A stretch of DNA of 64,000 nt from Anaerolineae bacterium (GCA_003327455.1 QOQU01000003.1:62001-126000); one strand, 5' to 3'. Shown: positions 24,752 to 33,916, counted from the stretch's first letter. Made by a program: numbers and translations. Notes: generated from the letters alone by a model not told the origin.

Positions 24752-25858
24752 ATGTCCCCAGTTGAAGATTATTTTGTCCCCTGGATCAAAGGTGTGCCGA
24801 TGTATATCTCACCGCACATCGAGCTTGCCTGGCGGAATCCGAGCTTAGCTCGCATGATGTCCAATGAGAACCCCATCCCGCCTTCGGAAAATGTATTGGC
24901 TGCGATTGAGAAATATGCCCGCGTTGCCAACCGCTATATGGACCAGGGTCTCTTGGTGCGCAGCAAGATCGCTGAATTAAACGGTCTGCCGGGGCCTGAG
25001 AATGTGTTGTTGGGCAACGGTTCCTCGGAAATCTTCGATATGGTCTTCCGCTCTTTTGTTGCACCAGGAGAGGAAGTCATTCAACAAACACCCTGTTTTG
25101 GGATTTACAAACTGCGCTGCACGGTTGTAGGCGGGAAGCTGGTCTCAACCTCAATGGTCTACAAAGATAAGCAAATCCTCTTTGATGCGGATGCCATCCT
25201 CAATGCCATTACCCCCAAGACCAAGGTTATCGTCGTTGCTCATCCCAACAACCCAACCGGCAACTTCATGGATGAAAAGGATATTATCCGTATCGCCGAG
25301 ACGGGTATTCCGTTCATCGTCGATGAAGCTTACATTGAGTACTCCGGGATGAATCTGGAGCGCTCGATGGTTAAGCTGGTGAAAGATTACAAGAACGTGA
25401 TCATCTCGCGCACGCTATCGAAAGCCTACGGTTTAGCCGGTTTGCGTTTTGGTTACGCGCTGGGTGATCGCGATGTGATCATGCAGATTGCGGCGACCTT
25501 AATTCCGTGGAACGTCAGCACGATTGCAATGTGGGCAGCGCTTGCAGCCCTTGAAGACCGAGAATCCTTGCGCCAGCGGGTGGAGTTCAACCGCCGTGAA
25601 ATTGAATTTTACAAACAGTCCCTGGCAGATATTCCGGGCTTGGTTGTCTACGATTCCTATGGAAACTACATGTTGTTCGATGGCACCGATACGGGTAAAC
25701 CCGGTAACGATATGATCAAATATGCCGAACAACATGGCATCATCCTGCGTGGTCAGGAGGAAATCTTTGGGCGCAATGGCTGGTGGCGAGTGACCATCGG
25801 CACTCATGAAGAAAACGAAAAGCTGGTGCGCCTGGCGCACGAATTCTACGCCCAGTAA
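24752..25858 (+). CDS. HisC-like class I/II aminotransferase
   Basis: A 368-residue PLP enzyme of fold type I, closest in pattern to histidinol-phosphate aminotransferases. Motifs: GNGSSEIFDMVFRSF (phosphate cup), AHPNNPTGNF, FIVDEAYIEYSG (Asp to the pyridine N) and SRTLSKAYGLAGLRFGYALG with the Schiff-base Lys224. No other histidine-biosynthesis genes are nearby. The HisC group also contains threonine-phosphate decarboxylases and aromatic aminotransferases, so the reaction is open. Beside a choline-kinase-like enzyme, an amino-phosphate substrate is conceivable. ATG follows AAGGAGTAGCT; it has its own promoter. Confidence 0.82.
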   Translation: MSPVEDYFVPWIKGVPMYISPHIELAWRNPSLARMMSNENPIPPSENVLAAIEKYARVANRYMDQGLLVRSKIAELNGLPGPENVLLGNGSSEIFDMVFRSFVAPGEEVIQQTPCFGIYKLRCTVVGGKLVSTSMVYKDKQILFDADAILNAITPKTKVIVVAHPNNPTGNFMDEKDIIRIAETGIPFIVDEAYIEYSGMNLERSMVKLVKDYKNVIISRTLSKAYGLAGLRFGYALGDRDVIMQIAATLIPWNVSTIAMWAALAALEDRESLRQRVEFNRREIEFYKQSLADIPGLVVYDSYGNYMLFDGTDTGKPGNDMIKYAEQHGIILRGQEEIFGRNGWWRVTIGTHEENEKLVRLAHEFYAQ

Positions 25859-25885
25859 GTTCGCTAGTATCGCTCCCCATGCTTG

Positions 25886-25945
25886 CCCTCACCCCACTTC
25901 TCCCTCTTTCTCATCATGAAAGGGGCTGGGGTGAGGGTCTTTTTT
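25886..25945. terminator. REP-like bidirectional terminator
   Basis: CCCTCACCCC (25886-25895) pairs perfectly with GGGGTGAGGG (25928-25937), followed by TCTTTTTT. It separates the aminotransferase gene from the convergent yjbQ gene. The base composition and pairing style match a common dispersed palindrome type also seen at 19634-19663. Confidence 0.75.
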
Positions 25946-25954
25946 ACCCCCGCT

Positions 25955-26370
<416 letters not shown>

Positions 26371-26374
<4 letters not shown>

Positions 26375-26832
26375 CTTTGGGTTTTCCTTTCCTGTTCCTT
26401 GAGGATTTCTTCAACGGTTTCGATGGCAAATGCGACATATTGGGGACACCGATCCTGAAAAATGCCACTTAATTTTGCAGCGTGATGATCTTGCGGTGAG
26501 CGTAAGTCATATCCGGTTAGATTACGGCAGTAACGGTTGCCGAAACGTGTCTCGAAACGGCGGATGAATTCCTGTCCCAGTAGATTGAGGTGATCTTTTG
26601 CCTCACTATCGGTCGGGTCAAAAGTTGCCAGGTTCAGTCCCAAAGCCATCAAGCCACCATTGATTGCCCCGCAAACTTCCCCGCTGCGCGCAATTCCTCC
26701 TCCGAAAAGGGCAGCGATTTGACGGGCTGTTTCGAGATGTAAAGCATTTTCGGTTGTAAAGACGGTAAACACCGCTTGCGCGCAGTTGTACCCCTGGGAA
26801 AAGCGTTGTAGGGCGATTTCCTTTCGATCCAT
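26371..26832 (-). CDS. C_GCAxxG_C_C family putative redox protein
   Basis: A 153-residue protein of the family named for its cysteine pattern. Here: [12 protein letters not shown] (first Cys), [17 protein letters not shown] (the C-G-A-x-x-G-G core; the first G of GCAxxG is replaced by C-G order), then [11 protein letters not shown] and QDRCPQYV. Family members are thought to bind metal or act in thiol redox chemistry; function is unproven. It overlaps yjbQ by 4 nt, so the two are translationally coupled. Confidence 0.88.
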
Positions 26833-26970
26833 TTTGACTGCTAGCTCCTTTGTTCGAGTTAATGTGCATCTAATTATAAAAGAGATAGCTTCATTCCAGT
26901 GATAGAAGATTGAATGGTTGCTGGTTCGGATCAGAAACCCTACCCTGAATCACTCTTTTGGAGAGCAGGC

Positions 26971-27975
26971 ATGGTCCTGAAAGAACAACTCAGTGCTATC
27001 CTCAGCAAACTTTTCTGTGCTATACTTTTTTTGATGAGCGATTCGGAACTGCGTCAGGCAATCCTGGAAGAGTTTTATCACCTGCTGGGCATCGAAAACC
27101 ACCCCTGGTTGCAACGAGCGGTCATGGCGCTCATGCGAAAGCCCCTGGATCGATTTATTGACATCGCGTTGCAATTCGATGCCCTGGCACAAACAGAAGG
27201 ATTTGGTTCAGCCGCGCGTCGGGTGCTGCCGCGTTTTGTGCGCGGTCTATATGTGGGCGGCCTGGAGAACATCCCGGTCGAAGGGCCTTTGCTCATCGCG
27301 TCAAATCACCCTGGGGCAGTGGATAGTTTACTCATTCCAGCCTGTGTGCCGCGAAAAGACTTATGCATCCTGGCTTCTGGGTTAACGTTTTTCCGCAAAT
27401 TGCCCTCTTTGCAAAGATTTTTGATCTTTACCCCGCGACAGGGAAGTGGGCGGGCACTGGCAGCTCGCCAGGCGATCCGTCATCTTCAGTCAGGAGGTGC
27501 CTTATTAATCTTTCCGAGCGGTGGGGTGGATCCAGATCCTTCGTTTCATAGCGAGGCTCGTCTTTATCTGGAAAAATGGTCAGAAAGTATTAGCCTTTTT
27601 CTGCGTCGCGTTCCCCAGACCATGGTGCAAACGGTTATTTGCAGTCATGTTCTCTTAGAGCGATATTTTCGCCATCCGCTGACGCGCTTTGGAAAGACCT
27701 TGCGTCAGAAATTCGTCATTGCTGAATACGTTCAGATGGCAGAACAACTTGTCCGCCGCCAGAGAGAGAGAATCATGCCCTATCTCTTGTTCGGGGAAGC
27801 CATGCGGGGGAGTGAACTTCTAGAAGCAGAACCCTCTGCGCCGCTTAGGGTAGTCATTCAGGCTGCCCAGCAGCTTCTTGAGCAGCATATGAACATCCAG
27901 AAGGAACGTTTTACGAATCTACTCGAAGCTGGAGAGGCAAATTGGCTTCCAGCTTCCTGGCAGGAGAGGGTGTGA
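26971..27975 (+). CDS. PlsC-like lysophospholipid acyltransferase
   Basis: A 334-residue protein with the acyltransferase core: catalytic H-x4-D in SNHPGAVDSLL (His113, Asp118), the glycerophosphate site region LIFTPRQGSGRAL, and block III-like LLIFPSGGVDPDP. It presumably acylates a lysophospholipid or glycerol-phosphate acceptor at the membrane. Start is ATG 26971 behind TTGGAGAG; ATG 27034 (MSDSELRQ) lies just after a TATACT box and is a possible alternative. Divergent from the C_GCAxxG_C_C gene; the 138-bp interval holds no other clear feature. Confidence 0.85.
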   Translation: MVLKEQLSAILSKLFCAILFLMSDSELRQAILEEFYHLLGIENHPWLQRAVMALMRKPLDRFIDIALQFDALAQTEGFGSAARRVLPRFVRGLYVGGLENIPVEGPLLIASNHPGAVDSLLIPACVPRKDLCILASGLTFFRKLPSLQRFLIFTPRQGSGRALAARQAIRHLQSGGALLIFPSGGVDPDPSFHSEARLYLEKWSESISLFLRRVPQTMVQTVICSHVLLERYFRHPLTRFGKTLRQKFVIAEYVQMAEQLVRRQRERIMPYLLFGEAMRGSELLEAEPSAPLRVVIQAAQQLLEQHMNIQKERFTNLLEAGEANWLPASWQERV

Positions 27976-27991
27976 TAATCTGCTAAAGTCA

Positions 27992-28783
27992 TTAATAGAG
28001 GGCTTTGTACATTCCGCCATCCACGGTGAGCATCACCCCGGTGATATACGATGAAAGCGGAGAGAGAAGAAATACGACCGCGTTCGCCAGTTCCTCGGCT
28101 GTTCCCATTCGTCCGAACACGCTCTGCTGAGCCTGTTTTTGAATCTCTAACTCTACACTGGTCTGATTGATCTGGGCACGGTTTTCCATCAGGGCAATCA
28201 CCCGTTCGGTTTCGATCCAGGCTGGTAATACAGAATTGAACCGGATACCATCGGCGCCATATTCCTGGGAAAGGCTTTTGGTTAAACCTAACACACCTGC
28301 GCGCAAGGTGTTGGAGAGAATCAGGTTAGGGATGGGTTGTTTGGCAGAGTAGGAAGTGAAGGTTACCACCGAGGCGGCTTTCGACTGACGCAAGGCAGGT
28401 AGAGCGGCGCGGATCAGGCGCACATGCATCATTAAGCACAACTCGAAGGCATTTTGCCACAGGTTGTCGTCGATCTCTTCAAATTTCGCCGGCGGAGGTC
28501 CGCCAGCATTGGTGGTTAACAGGTCTAACCCTCCCAAGGCATCCATGGCTTTTTGAACGACCTGTACCGCACTTTCCTTTTGAGTTACATCACCGGCAAT
28601 CGTTAGCGGTCTCACGCCGGTTCGTTGTTCGATTTGTGAGGCAGCTTGCTTAAGATTTTCTTCATTGCGGCTGTTGATGGCTAAGTGTACCCCTTCAGCG
28701 GCTAATTTTTGGGCAGTTGCGAAGCCTAAGCCGCGACTGGCTCCGGTGATCAGGGCACGCAATCCGGTAAGTTTAAGGTCCAT
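27992..28783 (-). CDS. Short-chain dehydrogenase/reductase
   Basis: A 263-residue SDR. The NAD(P) motif T-G-x3-G-x-G is TGASRGLG near residue 15; NAGGPPP is the N-A-G-G segment; the catalytic Ser-Tyr-Lys set is probably TFTSYSAKQPIPN, where the expected Y-x3-K reads YSAKQ/PIPN, so the Lys position is shifted or atypical. C-terminal AVVFLLSPLSSYITGVMLTVDGG is typical of FabG-like members. I chose the second ATG (28783) because GGAG lies 6 nt before it. The substrate is unknown. Confidence 0.85.
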   Translation of the reverse strand: MDLKLTGLRALITGASRGLGFATAQKLAAEGVHLAINSRNEENLKQAASQIEQRTGVRPLTIAGDVTQKESAVQVVQKAMDALGGLDLLTTNAGGPPPAKFEEIDDNLWQNAFELCLMMHVRLIRAALPALRQSKAASVVTFTSYSAKQPIPNLILSNTLRAGVLGLTKSLSQEYGADGIRFNSVLPAWIETERVIALMENRAQINQTSVELEIQKQAQQSVFGRMGTAEELANAVVFLLSPLSSYITGVMLTVDGGMYKALY

Positions 28784-28794
28784 CTTCATCTCCG

Positions 28795-29079
28795 TTAAAG
28801 AAATTCATAGGTGTCGTTGACTATGGTTACATCTGGCCAGCATCGTTCGATCCAATCAGTAACTGCTTGTAATGAGCGTTGTGAATGATCTTGATGATTG
28901 CTGACGGTTGCAACCATTAAGAGGGCTTCTTGCCAGGTATCCTGATAATCCATCTCGGCAACCGAGACATTAAACTCTTTTCTCAGGCGAGCGATCAGAG
29001 GTTTAATCCGGCTACGCTTTTCTTTGAGGGATCGGCATCCGGGAATCAGGATGTGAAGGGAGAGGAGTCCAACGGTCAT
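28795..29079 (-). CDS. DUF503 family protein (YlxP-like)
   Basis: A 94-residue protein covering the whole DUF503 fold: SLHILIPGCRSLKEKRSRIKPLI at the N-terminus, followed by NVSVAEMDYQDTWQEALL and a ferredoxin-like final strand. Homologues sit near infB/rbfA in some genomes and may act in ribosome maturation, though function is unproven. Here it lies 11 nt upstream of the SDR gene on the same strand and is divergent from a DUF4230 gene. Confidence 0.9.
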   Translation of the reverse strand: MTVGLLSLHILIPGCRSLKEKRSRIKPLIARLRKEFNVSVAEMDYQDTWQEALLMVATVSNHQDHSQRSLQAVTDWIERCWPDVTIVNDTYEFL

Positions 29080-29105
29080 GGATGAAACTTAATTGAAAAC
29101 TCAGG

Positions 29106-29133
29106 TTGGTTTGATACCTCTGGCTAGTATAAT
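29106..29133 (+). promoter_or_regulatory. Promoter abutting the DUF4230 start codon (leaderless)
   Basis: TTGGTT (29106-29111), 16-bp spacer, TATAAT (29128-29133). The TATAAT ends 7 nt before ATG 29141, so transcription should start at or one base before the initiation codon. Confidence 0.6.
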
Positions 29134-29140
29134 AAGATTT

Positions 29141-29818
29141 ATGGAAAATCGCAATAACTTTCCCCTGATTGTGTTTGGATTTTTGGTGATTGGGGTTTTG
29201 TTGTTAATCGGTTTTGTGCTGGTTAACACGGTCGAACGGGGGATGAGACAGGCGCAGTCAGCTATCAAACCTCTCTCGGAGCTTACCCAAAATGTCAGTA
29301 CGCAAGTAGCCCAGGTGCTGAATCCGACCCCTACTATCATCCCGGATCCGGTAACCATCATCCATTCCGTTCGCTCTCTGGCGCGATTGGAAACGATCCA
29401 GTATTCGGTGGAAAAAGTAATTACAGCAGAGAGCGGTCAAGGACCCTTTGGCTTTCTATTCGGAGACCGGCTGTTGCTGGTAGCCCATGGGGTGGTGATC
29501 GCTGGCGTGGATTTGGAGAAATTAAGCCCCAACGATTTACGTCTGGAGAACGGCGTTTTGTATGTGCGTCTACCCTCGGCAGAAATCTTTATCGCTACAT
29601 TAGATAATGCCAAATCATACGTATACGACCGCGAAACGGGTGTTTTGACGAAGGGCAATATTCAGTTGGAGACTGAAGCTCGCCGCGCCGCCGAGGAGGA
29701 GATCCGGAAAGCAGCCCTGGAGGATGGCATCCTGGAACAGGCAAATCGCAATGCTCAGGCTTATCTCTTGCGTCTCTTTCTGCAACTAGGTTATCGGGAT
29801 GTCATCTTTGAGGAATAA
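29141..29818 (+). CDS. DUF4230 membrane-anchored protein
   Basis: A 225-residue protein with one N-terminal membrane helix (FPLIVFGFLVIGVLLLIGFVLV) and an extracytoplasmic domain matching the DUF4230 pattern: SLARLETIQYSVEKVI, then LLVAHGVVIAGVDLEKLSPNDL and VRLPSAEIFIATLDNAKSYVYDRETG, in which repeated strands alternate with short turns. A charged helical region near the C-terminus (EARRAAEEEIRKAALEDG) follows. Function unknown. I start at ATG 29141 because the TATAAT promoter ends 7 nt before it; the longer frame from 29093 would begin upstream of the promoter. Confidence 0.85.
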   Translation: MENRNNFPLIVFGFLVIGVLLLIGFVLVNTVERGMRQAQSAIKPLSELTQNVSTQVAQVLNPTPTIIPDPVTIIHSVRSLARLETIQYSVEKVITAESGQGPFGFLFGDRLLLVAHGVVIAGVDLEKLSPNDLRLENGVLYVRLPSAEIFIATLDNAKSYVYDRETGVLTKGNIQLETEARRAAEEEIRKAALEDGILEQANRNAQAYLLRLFLQLGYRDVIFEE

Positions 29819-29825
29819 GCTGTCG

Positions 29826-30692
29826 TCAAATCCGATGGTTCCAACTCAGGCTGGTATATTTTTCGTGATACAACGCTTCTGCGCGGGCGATCTCGAAGCC
29901 GCTTAAGTCGGCTTTTACAAAGCGCAGTTCGAGGGTTTGTTCGAATGCTAAAATAAAGGCATTGGCGGCCGCCTGCCAGCTTAAAGGTTCACCCAGCACT
30001 TCTTCGGCCGTGGTGGCGTGCTGGTTTAACCGGATTTTTGCCTCCTGACGAGATTTTTCGTCTGGAAAGGTCAATACTTGAAGAATACGGGAAAGGTCTC
30101 CATAGAGAGGGAAAGAGCCATGTTGTAAAACACCATCCTTGCGTCGCGCCTGAGCACTTCCGATAATCTTTTTTCCATTGGCAAGGATTTCATAGTTCGA
30201 AGGGGTCTCGAAACAGACTGGATTGGGATGCTCGGGCATGTGGGATGCAGAAGCAGGTGACCCAGAAAGCGCAGAAGTCGCGGTAGGGGTGGGTGAAGAT
30301 AGTGGCTTAGCCTGAGCGGGAATATGCAGCAAATCCAGGGCTTTGAGCAAGGCTTGCGAGAGACGCTGATAACTCTCCAGAACGCTGCCTTGTAAGCGGG
30401 GTTCTTGCGGAGGACCGATGACAGCATAAGTCAGTTCGTCCGTATGAAGGATTGCTCTACCTCCGGTAGGACGTCTGACCAGATCCCAGCCATTAGAGAG
30501 CAAAGCGGGCAGATTAACATCCGAAATAGGCTGCGCATAGCCGAGGGACAGACAGGGGGGTTGCCAGCTATACAGGCGTAAAGTGGGTGGAACGAGTTCT
30601 TTGCCGATCGCATCCAGAATGGCTTCGTCCACGGCCATATTCCATGCCCCGCGGGCAGAGGGCGTTATGATCAGTCGCCAGGTTGTCTGCAT
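29826..30692 (-). CDS. Lipoate-protein ligase/octanoyltransferase family (LplA/LipM-like)
   Basis: A 288-residue BPL/LplA-fold protein that would attach lipoate or octanoate to lipoyl domains. Motifs: GAWNMAVDEAIL, LRLYSWQPPCLSLGYAQP, RRPTGGRAILHTDELTYAV (the R-R-x-x-G-G-G-x-x-x-H region) and NGKKIIGSAQARRKDGVLQHGS, containing the catalytic Lys pattern G-x-K-I-x-G-S-A. A low-complexity Ser/Pro/Thr insert sits near residues 130-155. No Cys in the position used by LipM was identified, so ligase rather than amidotransferase is slightly favoured. Confidence 0.88.
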   Translation of the reverse strand: MQTTWRLIITPSARGAWNMAVDEAILDAIGKELVPPTLRLYSWQPPCLSLGYAQPISDVNLPALLSNGWDLVRRPTGGRAILHTDELTYAVIGPPQEPRLQGSVLESYQRLSQALLKALDLLHIPAQAKPLSSPTPTATSALSGSPASASHMPEHPNPVCFETPSNYEILANGKKIIGSAQARRKDGVLQHGSFPLYGDLSRILQVLTFPDEKSRQEAKIRLNQHATTAEEVLGEPLSWQAAANAFILAFEQTLELRFVKADLSGFEIARAEALYHEKYTSLSWNHRI

Positions 30693-30759
30693 AGAAACTC
30701 CTCTGATTCAGCATTGAGCTTAGCGATTATACCGTATGGGAAATGGTGATGTTGTCAAC

Positions 30760-32028
30760 TCACCTGCCAGAGGACGAATCCGATGCGTGCGCCGACAGAA
30801 CAGCCCGAAGATTTTCGAGCATGTTTTCGGGTGGAGACGCAGTCATTGTGGTCAGGAGATCTTCGATCAATGCAGTTCGAGTCCGATCAACCTGAGCGCT
30901 TCCTGAGCGTCTGTGGTCGGGTTGTGAAGCAAGCGGGGTTTCGCTAACCGAATCTTCTGGATTCCAGCGTTTGAGCAGTTCTTGCTTAAAGGCTGGTTTT
31001 TCAAGATCGAATAAGCCGAGGTTAAGCCAGAGGAGTTCTGTTCCCATCTGGCGCAGGCGCTCCCGAAAGGGGCGAGATTGGAATGTTCGTTTCAGGTCAC
31101 TATAGGGGTTGTAATCGGAAGGGGGCTTTAATAAGTCCCTTACCGTGTGCCGGTAAATAAAATCGCTAATCGTAGAACGAATCATCCCCTTGACCATGGT
31201 GCGCCAATCTGTCAGACCCTGCTCACTCACAACCCGACTTTGCATCAGGTTGCGTAGAGCTTGGATAGAAAAATTGGGGGGTTTTTGTGCTTCGCGATAG
31301 AAACGGGAGACTTCGAGGGGTGGTGATTGTTTCAGGCGGAATCCATAATGGATGTCTGAGATTTGAATGGCAACCCCTTCATGGCAAAAAGCGCTGATGG
31401 CTTCGATCTGATCTGTCTGGTCGTTAAGATCAGCAATTTCCTCGACCTTTTCACCACGCTGTAGGAAATGCATCCCTTCTCCATAGATATTTGAGGTTGC
31501 CTTTGGGCGACTGACTGCAACGGCGTATCCTGAAGGAATATCCAGATAGCCAGGTCCTCCGAGTTCGGGCAGGTAAGAGGCGTCCGGGCTTTTCTCGCCC
31601 TCTCCAGAAGCGCCGATATTTAGCGTTGGATACGCAAATCCGAACAGGCAGGCGATGAGATAACGAAGACAAGGTTTCAGGCTGGATAGATTGTAGATGT
31701 CTTGAAGATAACGAGCGCTCAGGAGTAAAGCAAAGATAAAGGTAAAAAGCGGAATCAGGTAGAGTCGTAGGGAAGCCCAGTGAAATGGGGTAAGCAGAAG
31801 CAGTACAAGGGGTTTGGGAATTAACTGTAAAACGGGAAGCACGGACTGGAATCTCTCAGCCACCGTCGATAACGCTTCCCGCTCCAGGACAGCGCCCCAA
31901 ATCATACTCAAGCTACATCCAAAGACCAGAATGAAAACGAAGCGGATCAAGCCCCAACCATGATAGCCATCGAAAAGATTGTGCAAGAAGTAACGGGTCG
32001 ATAAAAGTCTGATCTTTTTGGACTTCAT
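30760..32028 (-). CDS. Divergent SPFH/band-7-like membrane protein (second of pair)
   Basis: A 422-residue protein with an N-terminal membrane region of about three helices (residues ~25-105), then a domain whose opening resembles SPFH proteins: PGYLDIPSGYAVAVSR, GEGMHFLQRGEKVEEIADL and a strand before VAIQISDIHYGFRL. The end (FRERLRQMGTELLWLNLGLFDL) fits the closing SPFH strand in which a rising-coil Gly/Leu segment precedes the coiled tail. The final ~60 residues are polar and Ser-rich. The start codon overlaps the stop of the preceding, related gene (4 nt). I cannot name it; a scaffold role in membrane microdomains is only an analogy. Confidence 0.7.
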   Translation of the reverse strand: MKSKKIRLLSTRYFLHNLFDGYHGWGLIRFVFILVFGCSLSMIWGAVLEREALSTVAERFQSVLPVLQLIPKPLVLLLLTPFHWASLRLYLIPLFTFIFALLLSARYLQDIYNLSSLKPCLRYLIACLFGFAYPTLNIGASGEGEKSPDASYLPELGGPGYLDIPSGYAVAVSRPKATSNIYGEGMHFLQRGEKVEEIADLNDQTDQIEAISAFCHEGVAIQISDIHYGFRLKQSPPLEVSRFYREAQKPPNFSIQALRNLMQSRVVSEQGLTDWRTMVKGMIRSTISDFIYRHTVRDLLKPPSDYNPYSDLKRTFQSRPFRERLRQMGTELLWLNLGLFDLEKPAFKQELLKRWNPEDSVSETPLASQPDHRRSGSAQVDRTRTALIEDLLTTMTASPPENMLENLRAVLSAHASDSSSGR

Positions 32029-33656
32029 GTTCTATTCTCAGAAGGTAAGGATGATGACCGGGTTTTCGAGAATTGGTTGCGCAGTTCCTGAAAGCGCTGT
32101 AGCGTTTCAGCCGGAAGCTCTTTTTGGATTTGAGGGTCGTTTAATTCGTCTTCCAGAATAGCAAGGAATGGGGTCAGGTCCATTTGGTTTGATGTGGAGA
32201 TACCATTCAGGGCTTGGGCTAATCGGGTCGTCATTTGAAGGTTTTTGGGGCTGGACTCTGTTTGCGGTGTTGTTCCGGACGTGGTTTCGAGATTTGCAAG
32301 CGGTTGTTGCTGATTTCCGAGTAGCCATTGTTCAAAAAGCCGTTTTTCGATGGTCTCATCGGCTGGTCTTAGCTCGCCAAAAGTCGCATTGAGAATCTTG
32401 ATCCCCTTGGAGCGCAGGAATTTTGGAGTGTGAAGCTGTTGGATCGGATAGAAGATAAATTCAGAAGCATCCCACTCCTCCCCAACTCGAATGGGGTGGT
32501 TGTCTTTTCGCTGGACAAATTGAAAGGCAAGCACGCCTTGATTGCGCATGTACTTCGAGAAGCGAGACTTTAATTCGGTCAGGGAATGGGTGAAAGGACG
32601 GTGAGGGAAGTAAATCGCCTGATAAGGAATGGAGGCGATAAATTCGCGAAAGAGATCCATGGCGATTTGGAGCGGTAAATCGCTCCAGTCCAGGGCGGGT
32701 TGCAAGGGTTGAGAAGAAGGAATGGCGAAAAAGGCAGAGAGAATGCGCTGGGGATCGACAGCTTGAAAGGTCAACCGTTCAACCTCGCTGGTGGCGGACG
32801 GAGCGGAACTGCCTAAGTGGAAATTTTGGACAAAGCGGTGAATCTCCTCTTGATCGTCGGGATCGATTTCATTCGATAAAGCGGAAACCATGCGCTGTAG
32901 AGCGTGCGGTCTAAACAGAGATGGCGAAGGCTCAGAAAGTTGAATGACCCGCAGGGAGTCGGCGGTAGGCTGTTTGTGAGGTTCTTGCAGATCATAAGTT
33001 ACCAGAAGAACCTCAGGCATCTGTCCAAGCGTAAACACGGTGGACAAGCTGGTGATGACCTCCACACCATCTTTCGTATAGGCGTGCAGGTCTGAGATGG
33101 AACGCCGTTGCGGACGCAAATCGACACTGCCGCGGATTTTTTGTCTCGGATTGAGGAATGCAACTCCAGGTGCTAAGACTTTTACCTGGGAAGTAAAATT
33201 GCGACCCAGTTCTTCGACAATGACTGCGCTTTGACGATCGATCAGGAGCAGCCCAACGCCACGTTTGCTCTTTTCTCCGTATTCAGCAAGGATTTTCCCA
33301 TTGCGGACAAAGACGGCTGCGCCATGTTTTCCGCTGAGGTATAGCCAGAGCCTCTTCCAGAGTTCAAGATGCTGTTCCAAAGTGAGATTGGGTAAGATGA
33401 AGTGTGCAACCAGAAGGAGAAAAAGGGAGAAGGTGAAGAGGAAGAAAATTGTCACCAATGCGAACCGCCCCCAATACTGGAGTAGTTCCATCATAATGGA
33501 CGCTGATGTATCTGGAGGGCGGAGAACCAGGTAAAAGCCACGCAGAACCCCGCTGATCAAATCCCAATACAGGATGAGAAGGAGAAGCACAAATAGAATA
33601 ACAAAGCGTTTGAGGCTGGGAGTGGTACGTTTGGAAGAGGAAGACCATTTCGCCAT
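32025..33656 (-). CDS. Divergent SPFH/band-7-like membrane protein (first of pair)
   Basis: A 543-residue protein with a basic N-terminus, two hydrophobic segments (~18-45 and ~70-95), then an SPFH-like domain: GPGV-type LAPGVAFLNPRQKI, VDLRPQRRSISDLHAYTKDGVEV (split: the R-x-Q-x6 pattern followed by T-K-D-G-V), and a C-terminal LRSKGIKILNATFGELRPAD that matches the closing strand of prohibitin-like proteins. The tail is Gln/Ser-rich and ends in a helical ELPAETLQRFQELRNQF segment. It is translationally coupled to the second SPFH-like gene. Function unknown. Confidence 0.75.
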   Translation of the reverse strand: MAKWSSSSKRTTPSLKRFVILFVLLLLILYWDLISGVLRGFYLVLRPPDTSASIMMELLQYWGRFALVTIFFLFTFSLFLLLVAHFILPNLTLEQHLELWKRLWLYLSGKHGAAVFVRNGKILAEYGEKSKRGVGLLLIDRQSAVIVEELGRNFTSQVKVLAPGVAFLNPRQKIRGSVDLRPQRRSISDLHAYTKDGVEVITSLSTVFTLGQMPEVLLVTYDLQEPHKQPTADSLRVIQLSEPSPSLFRPHALQRMVSALSNEIDPDDQEEIHRFVQNFHLGSSAPSATSEVERLTFQAVDPQRILSAFFAIPSSQPLQPALDWSDLPLQIAMDLFREFIASIPYQAIYFPHRPFTHSLTELKSRFSKYMRNQGVLAFQFVQRKDNHPIRVGEEWDASEFIFYPIQQLHTPKFLRSKGIKILNATFGELRPADETIEKRLFEQWLLGNQQQPLANLETTSGTTPQTESSPKNLQMTTRLAQALNGISTSNQMDLTPFLAILEDELNDPQIQKELPAETLQRFQELRNQFSKTRSSSLPSENRT

Positions 33657-33725
33657 AGGTTAGAGGTATTATAAATTCATTTCACCGAAAATTAACCGTT
33701 TTAGATGGAGATATTTTGTTATTAT

Positions 33726-33739
33726 AGAACATAAGTTCT
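33726..33739. promoter_or_regulatory. LexA/DinR-like dyad
   Basis: AGAACATAAGTTCT is a dyad with the GAAC-N4-GTTC core (33727-33738) used by Gram-positive-type LexA. It lies in the 597-bp interval 33657-34253 next to an AT-rich TTATTATAG stretch that could be a -10 box. A single 12-bp match may be chance. Confidence 0.35.
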
Positions 33740-33916
33740 GATATGGTTTACTACAAGATGTTGACCCAACAACACAGAGGCGGTTTCATCACCATGCCCG
33801 TAGAGGCTATTTTCTATATAAGGGATAGCGCCCTCTTGGCGTCTACAGCGGTTCGTTTTTACAACGAGCATAAGGATGCTTTTTGAACAATGCAGTCTCA
33901 GATGAATGGAGGTCTT

